Both the position numbers and the translations under genes were made by a program. From positions 1 through 40,009 of the forward strand of contig JAQGID010000212.1 in the NCBI GenBank assembly GCA_028291405.1: a stretch of DNA of 40,009 bases, read 5' to 3'. Source of the stretch: Rhodospirillales bacterium (GTDB lineage: Bacteria; Pseudomonadota; Alphaproteobacteria; ATCC43930; CGMCC-115725). The notes below the pieces were generated by a model that saw nothing but the letters and a program-made list of their open reading frames with translations, was not told the DNA's origin and ran no database searches. Shown here piece after piece: positions 16,228 to 24,642 of this stretch (positions are counted from its first letter, which is position 1; every line of letters begins with the position of its first letter).

Positions 16228-16977
16228 CTACGCCGTTTCGCCGGGGAGGGGATTGCCTTTCGGCAGATCGAACATTCCCGGCGTAAAGCGGGCGAGGAAT
16301 TCGAGGGCCGCCTCGCCGCTCACGATATCGGCATATTTCGCATTCATGTCGCAGAGGCTGGCGGCATGGCTCGTCTGCAGCCGGTCGAAGCAGGCGTCGG
16401 CGACCACCGCGACGCGATAGTTGTTGCTGAAGGCGTCGAGCACGGTGGCGCGGACGCAGCCGCTGGTCGTCGTGCCGGTGACGACGACGCTGTCACAGCC
16501 GAGCAGCACGAGATAGCTCGCGAGATCCGTGCCGAAGAAGCCGCTCGGTTTGCGCTTCGCAATGACGACGTCGCGCGGTCCCGGCGCGATCTGCGGCATG
16601 ATCTGGTTGCCGTCGAGATTCGTCGGTCTGGCCTTGCCGGCGCTGGCGTTGGGGCTCGTCTTCCACTGCCAGCTGCCGGTGTCCCAGCGGTCGTGGCGCT
16701 CGATCCCGGTCGTGTATATGACCGGGATCTCGCGCTCGCGCGCCGTCGCGATGAGTCTCTGCAAGAGCGGCAGCGCGTCCCAGGCGTCCTCGCCGCAGGA
16801 CGTGCGCCAGCGCTTGATCGATTCGAGGATCGGCTCGCGGCGGTCGCCGCAGAAGGCGTAGTTGACGTCGATGACCAGCAACGCCGGCCGCTTGCCGAAG
16901 CCGCCTGGCGCGCCATAGCCGAGGGCCGCCATCACCTGCTTGTCGCGTTCGGTCATATAGCCGTCCCAGATCGCCAT
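16228..16977 (-). CDS. Isochorismatase-family cysteine hydrolase (N-carbamoylsarcosine amidase/maleamate amidohydrolase type)
   Basis: 249 residues from the ATG at 16977, which has GGGAG upstream; an in-frame ATG at 16995 adds six residues and buries this site. Catalytic triad of the fold: Asp37 (LLVIDVNYAF), Lys141 (IAKRKPSGFFGT) and Cys174 (TGTTTSGCVRAT, preceded by the cis-peptide region). Length and the N-terminal YGAPGGFGKRPALLVIDV suit the amidase branch (N-carbamoylsarcosine amidase, maleamate amidase NicF) rather than isochorismatase itself. Cytosolic. It diverges from the PaoABC-type genes 147 bases away, suggesting a role in the same catabolic setting, perhaps nitrogen-ring breakdown. 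Convergent with the P-type ATPase. Confidence 0.85.
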   Translation of the reverse strand: MAIWDGYMTERDKQVMAALGYGAPGGFGKRPALLVIDVNYAFCGDRREPILESIKRWRTSCGEDAWDALPLLQRLIATAREREIPVIYTTGIERHDRWDTGSWQWKTSPNASAGKARPTNLDGNQIMPQIAPGPRDVVIAKRKPSGFFGTDLASYLVLLGCDSVVVTGTTTSGCVRATVLDAFSNNYRVAVVADACFDRLQTSHAASLCDMNAKYADIVSGEAALEFLARFTPGMFDLPKGNPLPGETA

Positions 16978-17124
16978 CGCCGTCTCCCGTTGCATTGCGT
17001 GGATCGATCATAGCGCACCGCGAGGGCCATGCCAGGCCGGTGACGATCGCCCTCTTGCGGTGTTTGGAAAAGCGGGACATCGCGCGCCCGGGGTTGCTGG
17101 CGCCCGGACAGGAAGGGATCTCGA

Positions 17125-17733
17125 ATGTCAGACTGGGACGTGAGCCGCCGCGGATTTCTCCAGACGACGGCATTGACGAGCGGAGGCTTCGCCTTCGCGC
17201 AATTCGTCGATCGTCACGGCGCCCTCGCTGCCGAACCCGAGGCGGCGCCATCGGAATCGGCGCCCGCCAGGCAACGGGTGACGTTGCAGGTGAACCGCAC
17301 GTCGCATGAGCTGACCCTGGATCCGCGAACGACCCTCCTGGACGCGCTGCGCGAGCACATCGGCCTGACGGGCGCGAAGAAGGGCTGCGACATGGGAGCG
17401 TGCGGTGCCTGCACCGTCCACCTCGACGGCAAGCGTGTCGTCTCCTGCCTGACGCTGGCCGCCAGCGCGGAGGGGCGGCGCATCACGACGATCGAGGGCC
17501 TCGCCGAGGGCGACGAGTTGCATCCGATGCAAGCCGCCTTCGTCGAGCACGACGGCTTCCAATGCGGCTATTGCACGCCGGGCCAGATCATGTCGGCGGT
17601 CGCCTTGGTCGGCGAGGGTCGTGCCGCCTCCGACGACAGTATCCGCGAATTCATGAGCGGCAATCTCTGCCGCTGCGGCGCCTATCCGAACATCGTCGCT
17701 GCGATCAAGAGCGTTGCCGGCGGGAGGGCCTAG
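17125..17733 (+). CDS. paoA: Periplasmic aldehyde oxidoreductase, [2Fe-2S] subunit (PaoA-like)
   Basis: 202 residues. The N-terminus has a twin-arginine signal (VSRRGFLQTTALTSGG), so the folded complex is exported to the periplasm, as for E. coli PaoA. A plant-type [2Fe-2S] cluster is bound by the CDMGACGACTVHLDGKRVVSC region and a second, helical-domain cluster by CGYCTPGQ and CRCGAY; all eight cysteines are present. GGAAGGGA precedes the ATG. The stop is followed two bases later by the FAD subunit gene, so the three genes form one operon. Function: relay of electrons from Mo cofactor to FAD. Confidence 0.9.
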   Translation: MSDWDVSRRGFLQTTALTSGGFAFAQFVDRHGALAAEPEAAPSESAPARQRVTLQVNRTSHELTLDPRTTLLDALREHIGLTGAKKGCDMGACGACTVHLDGKRVVSCLTLAASAEGRRITTIEGLAEGDELHPMQAAFVEHDGFQCGYCTPGQIMSAVALVGEGRAASDDSIREFMSGNLCRCGAYPNIVAAIKSVAGGRA

Positions 17734-17735
17734 CG

Positions 17736-18713
17736 ATGTATCCCTTCACCTATGTCCGGGGCGACGACCGGCAAGCCGCCGTCGCCCTTGCAGCCGAGCC
17801 GGGCACCGAGTTCCTCGCCGGCGGCACCGACATGCTGCAGCTCCTCAAGGACGAAGTCCGCCGGCCGCGGCGCCTGGTCGAGATCACGTCGCTCTCCGGC
17901 ATGTCCGAGATCTCGAGCGGGCCGCAAGGACTGCGTCTCGGCGCCCTCGCGCGCATGGCGGATGTCGCCGATCACCCGGCGGTGCGCGACGAATACCCGG
18001 TGATCTCGCAGGCCCTGCTGGCGAGCGCCTCGCCGCAGGTGCGCAACATGGCGACGATCGGCGGCAACCTCCTGCAGCGGACGCGCTGCGCCTATTTCCG
18101 TGACACTGCGATGCCGTGCAACCGCCGGGAGCCGGGCAGCGGCTGCTCGGCGATCGATGGCGAGAACCGGCTCCACGCGGTCCTCGGCGGCAGCGACCAC
18201 TGCATTGCGACGCATGCCTCGGATCTCGCGGTCGCTCTCGTCGCCTGTGACGCGGTTGTCGTCGTCACGGGTCCGTCGGGCGAGCAGCGCATCAAGCTTG
18301 AGGACCTCCATCTCCTGCCCGGCGAGACGCCGGAGAAGGAGACGGTGCTGCAGCCGGGCGATCTCATCACCGCCGTCGAGGTGCCGCCACTCGCCTTCGC
18401 GCGGCGCTCGCTCTACCGCAAGGTACGCGACCGCGCTTCGTTCGAATTCGCGCTCGCCGCCGCGGCGGTCGCTCTCGACATAGACGGCGGGACGATCCGT
18501 CAGGCCCGGGTCGCGCTCGGCGGCGTCGGCACCAAGCCGTGGCGCTCGCACGAGGCCGAGAAGGCGCTGACCGGCGCAAAGCTCGAGACCGCCTCGTTCG
18601 AGAAGGCCGCGGCCGCCGCGCTCGCCGCGGCACGACCGCTGCACCAGAACGGCTTCAAGATCATCCTGGCGCAGCGGACCCTGATCCGCGCGCTCCTCAC
18701 GGTAGGGGCCTGA
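17736..18713 (+). CDS. paoB: Periplasmic aldehyde oxidoreductase, FAD subunit (PaoB-like)
   Basis: 325 residues from the ATG at 17736. FAD-binding motifs are EFLAGGTDMLQLLKDE (about 28-43) and ATIGGNLLQRTRC (about 107-119). The insert RCAYFRD, PCNRREPGSGCSAI and SDHCIATH supplies four cysteines in the positions that bind the extra [4Fe-4S] cluster of E. coli PaoB. This insert separates PaoB-type proteins from plain CoxM/XdhB subunits. It has no signal peptide and is presumably exported with PaoA as a complex. It starts two bases after paoA and ends three bases before paoC. Confidence 0.9.
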   Translation: MYPFTYVRGDDRQAAVALAAEPGTEFLAGGTDMLQLLKDEVRRPRRLVEITSLSGMSEISSGPQGLRLGALARMADVADHPAVRDEYPVISQALLASASPQVRNMATIGGNLLQRTRCAYFRDTAMPCNRREPGSGCSAIDGENRLHAVLGGSDHCIATHASDLAVALVACDAVVVVTGPSGEQRIKLEDLHLLPGETPEKETVLQPGDLITAVEVPPLAFARRSLYRKVRDRASFEFALAAAAVALDIDGGTIRQARVALGGVGTKPWRSHEAEKALTGAKLETASFEKAAAAALAAARPLHQNGFKIILAQRTLIRALLTVGA

Positions 18714-18716
18714 GCC

Positions 18717-20921
18717 ATGACGACGACCATTGGAGCACCGCTCAACCGCATCGACGCGCGTCTCAAGGTCACCGGCGCGGCGCGCTACTCTGCCGAGATG
18801 CCGGTAAAGAACGTCGCCCATGCCGTCCTGATCCAGAGCACCATCGCCAACGGGCGCATCGCCGACATCGACACCGCCGCCGCCGAGCAATCGCCCGGCG
18901 TGCTGCTCGTCATGACGCATCGCAACGCGCCGAAGCTCGGCGGCAAACAGAAATCGGTCCAGCAGCCGGGCGAGGATTATCCGCTGCTGCAGGACGATGC
19001 GATCCACTACAACGGTCAGCACATCGGCGTCCTCGTCGCCGAGACCTTCGAGGCGGCGACCCATGCGGCGCGGCTCGTGACCGTCCGCTATGACGAGGAT
19101 AAATCCGTGGTCCGTCTCGGCCAGGTGCTCGACAAGCTCGCCGTGCCGCAGCATTTCCGTGGCGGCGCCCGTCTGCCGGATTCGAGCCGCGGTAATCCCG
19201 ACCAGGAGTTCGTCGCCGCGCCGGTCAAGATCGACCAGACCTACCAGACGCCGATCGAGCATCACAATCCGCTGGAGCCGCATGCGGTAATTGCCGTCTG
19301 GACCGGCGACGAGCTCGTGGTCTTCCATTCGTCGCAAAGCGTCGCCGGCTCGCACAAGACGATCGCCGGCCATCTCGGGATTTCCGACGACAAGGTCCGA
19401 ACAGTCTCGCATTTCATCGGCGGCGGCTTCGGCAGCAAGGGATCGACCTGGCCGCATGTGACGATCGCCGCGATGGCCGCGCGGATCGTCAACCGGCCGG
19501 TCAAGCTCGTCCTGACCCGGCGGCAGATGTATACGTCGAACGGGTTCCGGCCGCAGACCCGGCAGCACCTCCGCCTCGGCGCCGATCGCGACGGCCGCTT
19601 GATCGCGCTGCGTCACGATAGCCTGAGCCATACTGCGAGCTTCGGCGAATGGGTCGAGCCCTGCGGCCTCTCGACCGAGATCATGTATTCCTGCCCGAAC
19701 CTCGGCGTCAGCCACCGCGTTGCGCCGACGGACACCGGGATTCCGACGTTCATGCGGGCGCCCGGCGAGGCCAGCGGCATGTTCGCGCTGGAATCGGCGA
19801 TGGACGAGCTTGCCGAAGCGCTCGCCATCGATCCGCTCGAACTGCGGCTGCGCAACTACGCCGAGCAGGACGAGCATGAAAAGTTGCCGTGGTCGAGCAA
19901 ATCGCTCAAGCAATGCTATGAACGAGGCGCCGCCGCCTTCGGCTGGAACAAGCGCGAGCGGCAGCCCGGATCCATGCGCAACGGCGATCTGTTCGTCGGC
20001 TGGGGCATGGCGAGCGCGACCTATCCGATGAACCGCTCCAAGGCTAGTGCGACGGTCCGCCTGCAGGCCGACGGGCGTGCGATCGTGCAATGCGCGACGC
20101 AGGACATCGGTACCGGCACCTACACGATCATCGCCCAGGTCGCGGCCGATGCAATCGGCCTCCCGGTCGAGCGCGTCACCGTCCAGATCGGCGATTCCAA
20201 TTTCCCGGAGGCTCCGGTCTCAGGCGGCTCGCAAACCGCCGCAAGCGTGACGCCGGCGGTGGACGCGGCGTCACGCGACATCCGCAAGCAGCTTGTCGAT
20301 CTCGCCACCACGGGCAGCTTCAAGGGCCTCCGCAGTGAGGATCTGGACGTCGTCGACGGCGCCGTCGTGGTGAAGAGCGACCCGTCGCGCCGGGCCGAGA
20401 TTGGTACGCTTCTCGCGGGGCGCGACGCGTTGACCGCGACGAAAGGAGCGGAGCCCGGCGACGAGAAGAAGCAATTCTCGATGCATTCCTTCGGCGCGCA
20501 TTTCGTCGAAGTCCATGTCGATCCCGAGCTCGGCGAGGTGCGGGTCGCACGCTACGTCGGCGCATTTGCCGCCGGCCGCGTCCTCAACGCGAAAACGGCG
20601 CGCAGCCAGATAATCGGCGGCATCGTCTACGGGCTGGGCATGGCGCTGACCGAGGAGACCGATCTCGATCACCGCAGCGGCCGCGTCCTCAACGGCAATA
20701 TCGCCGAATACCTCGTGCCGGTGCATGCAGACGTGCCGGATATCGAGGTCATCCTGATCGAGGAGCAGGACCCGCACGTCAATCCACTCGGCGTCAAGGG
20801 CATGGGCGAGCTGCCGATGGTCGGCGTCGCCGGGGCGGTCGCCAACGCGGTCTTCCATGCCACCGGCAAGCGCATCCGCTACCTGCCGATCCGGCCGGAC
20901 AAGCTCCTGCGGACTGCCTGA
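18717..20921 (+). CDS. paoC: Periplasmic aldehyde oxidoreductase, molybdopterin subunit (PaoC-like)
   Basis: 734 residues, matching E. coli PaoC (732). The xanthine-dehydrogenase-type Mo subunit starts with LNRIDARLKVTGAARYSAEM. Cofactor-binding segments include GGGFGSKG and the Gly-rich SGGSQTAASVTPA. The active-site base Glu lies in GVKGMGELPMVGVAGAVANA near the C-terminus. Members of this branch bind molybdopterin cytosine dinucleotide and oxidise aromatic and other aldehydes to acids in the periplasm. The required XdhC/PaoD-type maturation chaperone is not in the window. The gene is convergent with the next Mo-hydroxylase. Confidence 0.91.
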   Translation: MTTTIGAPLNRIDARLKVTGAARYSAEMPVKNVAHAVLIQSTIANGRIADIDTAAAEQSPGVLLVMTHRNAPKLGGKQKSVQQPGEDYPLLQDDAIHYNGQHIGVLVAETFEAATHAARLVTVRYDEDKSVVRLGQVLDKLAVPQHFRGGARLPDSSRGNPDQEFVAAPVKIDQTYQTPIEHHNPLEPHAVIAVWTGDELVVFHSSQSVAGSHKTIAGHLGISDDKVRTVSHFIGGGFGSKGSTWPHVTIAAMAARIVNRPVKLVLTRRQMYTSNGFRPQTRQHLRLGADRDGRLIALRHDSLSHTASFGEWVEPCGLSTEIMYSCPNLGVSHRVAPTDTGIPTFMRAPGEASGMFALESAMDELAEALAIDPLELRLRNYAEQDEHEKLPWSSKSLKQCYERGAAAFGWNKRERQPGSMRNGDLFVGWGMASATYPMNRSKASATVRLQADGRAIVQCATQDIGTGTYTIIAQVAADAIGLPVERVTVQIGDSNFPEAPVSGGSQTAASVTPAVDAASRDIRKQLVDLATTGSFKGLRSEDLDVVDGAVVVKSDPSRRAEIGTLLAGRDALTATKGAEPGDEKKQFSMHSFGAHFVEVHVDPELGEVRVARYVGAFAAGRVLNAKTARSQIIGGIVYGLGMALTEETDLDHRSGRVLNGNIAEYLVPVHADVPDIEVILIEEQDPHVNPLGVKGMGELPMVGVAGAVANAVFHATGKRIRYLPIRPDKLLRTA

Positions 20922-20993
20922 TCGGCTCACTTACCGTCGTGCCGGGCTTCACGACTTCAGATACCTAGGTGCCCAAATTAACCAAGCGCCCCC

Positions 20994-23276
20994 TCAGGCC
21001 CTGCCGGTCAGCGCCGCCTTCATTCGATCGGGCGTGAACGGTGCCTGCCGCAGCCGGACGCCGGTCGCGTCGAAGATCGCGTTGGCGATCGCCGCCGCCA
21101 CCGGCCGGGTCGACGGCTCGCCCGCACCGGTCGGGGCGATCTCCGGATGGTCGAGCAAGACGATGTCGATCTTCTCCGGCGCGTCGGTGATGTCGAGGAT
21201 CGGGTAAGTCTCCCAATCGACGCTGGTGACCGATTGGCGGTCGAAGCGGACTTCCTCGAGCAGGCTTCGGCTGGTGCCCTGGACGATGTTCCCCTCGATC
21301 GTGTTGCGAAGCAGCCCGGGGTTGATGATGCACCCACAATCGTGAGCGACTGCGAAGCGCTTGGCCCGCACCTTGCCGCTGCGGCGATCGACCTCGACCT
21401 CGGCGACGACGGCGACGATGGTGAGGGCCCGCTTGGAATAGGCGATGCCGCGGCCCGTGACGACATCGGCGTCGGCGTTGCCGGCGCTGCCCGAGACGCG
21501 GCTTTCCCAGCCGAATTTGTCCGCTGCCGCCTTGACCGCCGCGGCATCGCGGCCGGTGAGGTGGCGCAGGCGGAACTCGACGGCGTCGGCATTGGCGGCA
21601 TGGGCGAGCTCGTCGATGAAGGACTCGCTGGCGAAATGGATCTGCGGGCCAACGGGATCACGCAGATGCGAGGTTCGCAGCGGCGAGGCGCGGTCGAGCA
21701 GCGGCGCGATCGTCTCCCAAGCCATGAGCCGGTTCGGGATCTGGTAGGATTCGTCGGGAACCGCGAAGGCCTCGATCGGCTTCAGCGGGACGCCCCACTG
21801 CTGGCCCGCGATGCTGTACGCGATGTCGGATTCGTTGCTATCGATCTCGAGCCGCGAGAAGCCCTTGCTCTCGAATTTATAGGCGACAATCTTGCCGTCG
21901 CCGTCGAGCCCGGCGGTGGCGCGATGGATTGATGCCGGACCCTTGGGGTCCCAGGCGATGCCCTCGGGTCGCATCCCCTGGAGCCGCACTGGCCGGCCGA
22001 TCTGCTGCGCCAGGAACGCCGCCTCGATCACGGTGTCGCCGGCGTCGTTGCGGCCGTAGGAGCCGGGACCGATGCGCCAGATCGCCTGGACGTTCTCGAC
22101 CGGCAGGCCGAGCAGGGCGGCGACGCCGTCGCGCGCATAATGCGGCTTCTGCGTGCCGGTCCACACGGTCGCCGTGCCATCCTTGATCTGGACGACGGCG
22201 CAGCCCGAGCCCATGCTGGCATGCGACTGGAACGGCCATTCGTACTCGGCGCTGACGGTCTGCGCCGCGCCGGCGATCGCCGCCTCGAAACCCGGGGTCT
22301 CCTTCTCGACGGTGCGCTTGCGCACCGCCGCGTCGCGGATGTGGTCGTAGAGCTTCTCCTGCTCAGGGAAGGCGGCCGGCGATTGAGACCACGTGACCTT
22401 GAGGTCGCGCGCCGCGCGGATCGCGTCCCATTCCTTGTCGGCGACGACGGCGAGGAATCCGTCCTTGTGGACGATCCGAACGCCCTTGATGCCGGCCACC
22501 GAGCTCTCGTCGATGGCCGTCGGCTCGGCGCCGGCCGCCGGCGGCCGAATCACCCGCGCATGCACCATGCCGGGAACGCGCACGTCGGTCACGTAGGTTG
22601 GCTGGGCGAAGACCTTGGCGGCGACGTCGCGGCGACGCGGCGAGGTGCCGACGACCTTGTAATCGGCCGGCTTCTTCGCTTGCGCCGTGGTCTCGACGTT
22701 GAGATCGTTGCCGATCTTGCCATTCCATTTCATCGCGACGTTGAAGAACTTGCCGCCGATGAGCTGGCCGTAGGAGACCGTCTTGCCGGGGGCGCCGGCG
22801 ACGGAGACGACGCCGTTGCTGACGGTGAGCTTCTCGATCGGCGCCTTCAGCTTCTGCGCCGCGAGGCCGAGCAGGAACTGCCGTGCCTCGCAGGCGGCGT
22901 TGCGCATCGGCTTGCCACCCCAGGTGATGCCGAAGCTGCCGCTCGCGCCGCCCTGGTTGATGACGCGGGTGGTGTCGTCCATCACCACGGTGACCCGGTC
23001 GGCGGGGAGGTCGAGTTCCTCGGCGACGATCTGGGCGATGCCGACGTCGGTGCCCTGACCGCCGTCGATCTTGCCGAAGAAGACGGTGGCCGAGCCGTCG
23101 CGGTGGATCGCAAGGTAGGAGTCGAGCTGAGTCGGATCGAGCGGCTTCGGTCCCGCGACCGCGGTCGCCGCCGCGGCCAGATGGGCGGGCACGGCGAAGC
23201 TGACGACGAGGACGCCGGTGCCCTTGAGGATGCCGCGGCGGCTGAGGTCTTGGCGCAGAATGTCGGTGCTGGTCAT
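20994..23276 (-). CDS. Molybdopterin-binding subunit of a two-subunit Mo-hydroxylase (IorB-like)
   Basis: 760 residues from the ATG at 23276, preceded by GGGAGG; the longer upstream frame overlaps the small subunit gene and is not real. The N-terminus carries a Tat signal (LSRRGILKGTGVLVVSFAVP), so it is periplasmic or membrane-facing. Conserved segments: DGGQGTDVGIAQIVAEELDLP, GGASGSFGITWGG, and the catalytic Glu in GAGEPSTRPVAAAIANAIFD. It lacks a FAD partner, as in isoquinoline 1-oxidoreductase or nicotinate dehydrogenase, which pass electrons to a cytochrome c or the membrane. Paired with the [2Fe-2S] gene 11 bases upstream. Substrate unknown; an aldehyde or N-heterocycle are candidates. 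Confidence 0.9.
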   Translation of the reverse strand: MTSTDILRQDLSRRGILKGTGVLVVSFAVPAHLAAAATAVAGPKPLDPTQLDSYLAIHRDGSATVFFGKIDGGQGTDVGIAQIVAEELDLPADRVTVVMDDTTRVINQGGASGSFGITWGGKPMRNAACEARQFLLGLAAQKLKAPIEKLTVSNGVVSVAGAPGKTVSYGQLIGGKFFNVAMKWNGKIGNDLNVETTAQAKKPADYKVVGTSPRRRDVAAKVFAQPTYVTDVRVPGMVHARVIRPPAAGAEPTAIDESSVAGIKGVRIVHKDGFLAVVADKEWDAIRAARDLKVTWSQSPAAFPEQEKLYDHIRDAAVRKRTVEKETPGFEAAIAGAAQTVSAEYEWPFQSHASMGSGCAVVQIKDGTATVWTGTQKPHYARDGVAALLGLPVENVQAIWRIGPGSYGRNDAGDTVIEAAFLAQQIGRPVRLQGMRPEGIAWDPKGPASIHRATAGLDGDGKIVAYKFESKGFSRLEIDSNESDIAYSIAGQQWGVPLKPIEAFAVPDESYQIPNRLMAWETIAPLLDRASPLRTSHLRDPVGPQIHFASESFIDELAHAANADAVEFRLRHLTGRDAAAVKAAADKFGWESRVSGSAGNADADVVTGRGIAYSKRALTIVAVVAEVEVDRRSGKVRAKRFAVAHDCGCIINPGLLRNTIEGNIVQGTSRSLLEEVRFDRQSVTSVDWETYPILDITDAPEKIDIVLLDHPEIAPTGAGEPSTRPVAAAIANAIFDATGVRLRQAPFTPDRMKAALTGRA

Positions 23277-23287
23277 CGCTGCCTCCC

Positions 23288-23752
23288 TCACGCCATCGCC
23301 GCGGCGCGCTTGACCGCGCGTAGGATCGCCATGTGGGTGCCGCAACGGCACTTGAGGCCGGAAAGCCCTTCGCGGATCTGCGCGTCGGTCGGGTGCGGGT
23401 TGCTCTTGAGCAGCGCCGCCGCCGTCATCATCCAGCCGTTGATGCAATAGCCGCACTGCGGCACCTGCTCCTCGACATACGCCGCCTGCAGCGGATGCGG
23501 GTGCTTCTCGCTGCCGAGCCCCGCCAGGGTTGTCACCTTGGCACCCTTGGCCGCCGCGACCGGCGTCACGCACGAGCGCGTCGCCTCGCCGTTCAGGTGC
23601 ACGGTGCAGGCGCCGCATTGCGCGAGCCCGCAGCCGAAATGCGGGTTGTCGAGACCGAGGTCGCCACGCAGCGCATAGAGCAGCGGCATCTCGGGATCGG
23701 CATCGACGACGGCTTCCCGGCCATTGAGTTGAAAGGAAATGCGTTCCGTCAT
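23288..23752 (-). CDS. [2Fe-2S] subunit of a two-subunit Mo-hydroxylase (IorA-like)
   Basis: 154 residues with GGGAGG upstream of the ATG. First cluster in FGCGLAQCGACTVHLNGEATRSC, second in QCGYCINGWMM and KCRCGTHM. The usual Gln of CxxGQ is replaced by Trp-Asn (CINGWMM), common in this IorA-like branch. No signal peptide, so it is presumably carried across the membrane with the Tat-tagged large subunit. First gene of a two-gene operon; divergent from a similar pair across a 371-base region. Confidence 0.9.
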   Translation of the reverse strand: MTERISFQLNGREAVVDADPEMPLLYALRGDLGLDNPHFGCGLAQCGACTVHLNGEATRSCVTPVAAAKGAKVTTLAGLGSEKHPHPLQAAYVEEQVPQCGYCINGWMMTAAALLKSNPHPTDAQIREGLSGLKCRCGTHMAILRAVKRAAAMA

Positions 23753-24123
23753 GCGACAATCCTCCCTTTGCTGGACGCGGATCCGGACAGTTTATTGCTT
23801 GTTGTAGTTCGTCCCCGCGTCTCTCCCCAAGCTAGCCGAACCGCCGGTTGGCGCGCAACGTCATCGAGCTAGGGAGATTGACAGGGTCGTCAACTAATTT
23901 TAAGGATTTAGATCATAAGTAGGACGGGGTCGAGCAGACTCTGCGTGAAGGGAGAACTGGCGCCTACATCCGTTGCCTCCACTCTCTGATTCGAAGCCCT
24001 GAGGCGCGGCGCGGCGTCCGATGGCGAGCACGGGCGGTAGGCACAAGCACGGATTGACCGAAGAACGCACGCCTCGACGAACGTCGTCGCGGCACGACCG
24101 AATTTGCGCAAGGAGGTAGCAGG
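23753..24123. promoter_or_regulatory. 371-base divergent region between two Mo-hydroxylase operons
   Basis: It must contain two promoters facing away. An AT-rich block (about 23890-23925) sits in its middle. Next to it is the inverted repeat TTGAC-N6-GTCAA at 23878-23893, a plausible operator shared by both operons. The right end carries AAGGAGGT, an almost perfect ribosome binding site for the plus-strand gene. No gene is seen inside. Confidence 0.5.
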
Positions 24124-24642
24124 ATGACCGGGTTTACCATCAACGGCCGCAAGGTCGACGTCGCCGCGGAGCCGGATACCCCGCTCCTTTGGGTCATCCG
24201 CGAGCACCTCAAGCTCACGGGCACGAAATTCGGCTGCGGCATCGCGCAATGCGGCGCCTGCACCGTCCACATCGACGGCGAGGCGACGCGCTCGTGCATC
24301 ACCAAGATCTCCACGGTCGCCGGCAAGCAGGTGACGACGATCGAAGGTCTGTCGCCGAACTCGAGCCATCCGCTGCAGAAGGCTTGGGTCGCCGAGCAGG
24401 TGCCGCAGTGCGGCTACTGCCAGTCCGGCCAGATCATGACGGCGGCGACGCTCCTCAAGAAGAGCGCGCATCCCAGCCGCGAGGAGATCGTCAAACACAT
24501 GGACGGCAACATCTGCCGCTGCGGCACCTATCCTGGGATCATCCGGGCGATTCAGCGCGCCGGCAAAGAGACGCCGGCGCAAACCGCGGCCGTGACGCCG
24601 GTTTCGGCAACGGTCGAAGCCTCGAAGGGAGGCGCGAAATGA
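24124..24642 (+). CDS. [2Fe-2S] subunit of a second two-subunit Mo-hydroxylase (IorA-like)
   Basis: 172 residues. First cluster region FGCGIAQCGACTVHIDGEATRSC and second cluster region QCGYCQSGQIM and CRCGTYPG supply all eight cysteines. A tail of about 20 residues rich in Ala/Thr/Val (TPAQTAAVTPVSATVEAS) extends beyond the usual IorA end. No signal peptide. Its TGA overlaps the ATG of the large-subunit gene (ATGA), so the two are translationally coupled. It is similar to the divergent small subunit, pointing to an old duplication. Confidence 0.91.
   Translation: MTGFTINGRKVDVAAEPDTPLLWVIREHLKLTGTKFGCGIAQCGACTVHIDGEATRSCITKISTVAGKQVTTIEGLSPNSSHPLQKAWVAEQVPQCGYCQSGQIMTAATLLKKSAHPSREEIVKHMDGNICRCGTYPGIIRAIQRAGKETPAQTAAVTPVSATVEASKGGAK

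Noticed and set aside
17730-20090. Long open minus-strand frame (786 codons) opposite paoB/paoC
   Set aside because: High-GC antisense shadow with Arg/Asp/Val-rich composition and no domain; the plus-strand genes are clearly real.
23277-23759. Extension of the IorB-like protein to 921 residues
   Set aside because: It overlaps the [2Fe-2S] gene in another frame; the Tat-signal start at 23276 has a good ribosome binding site.
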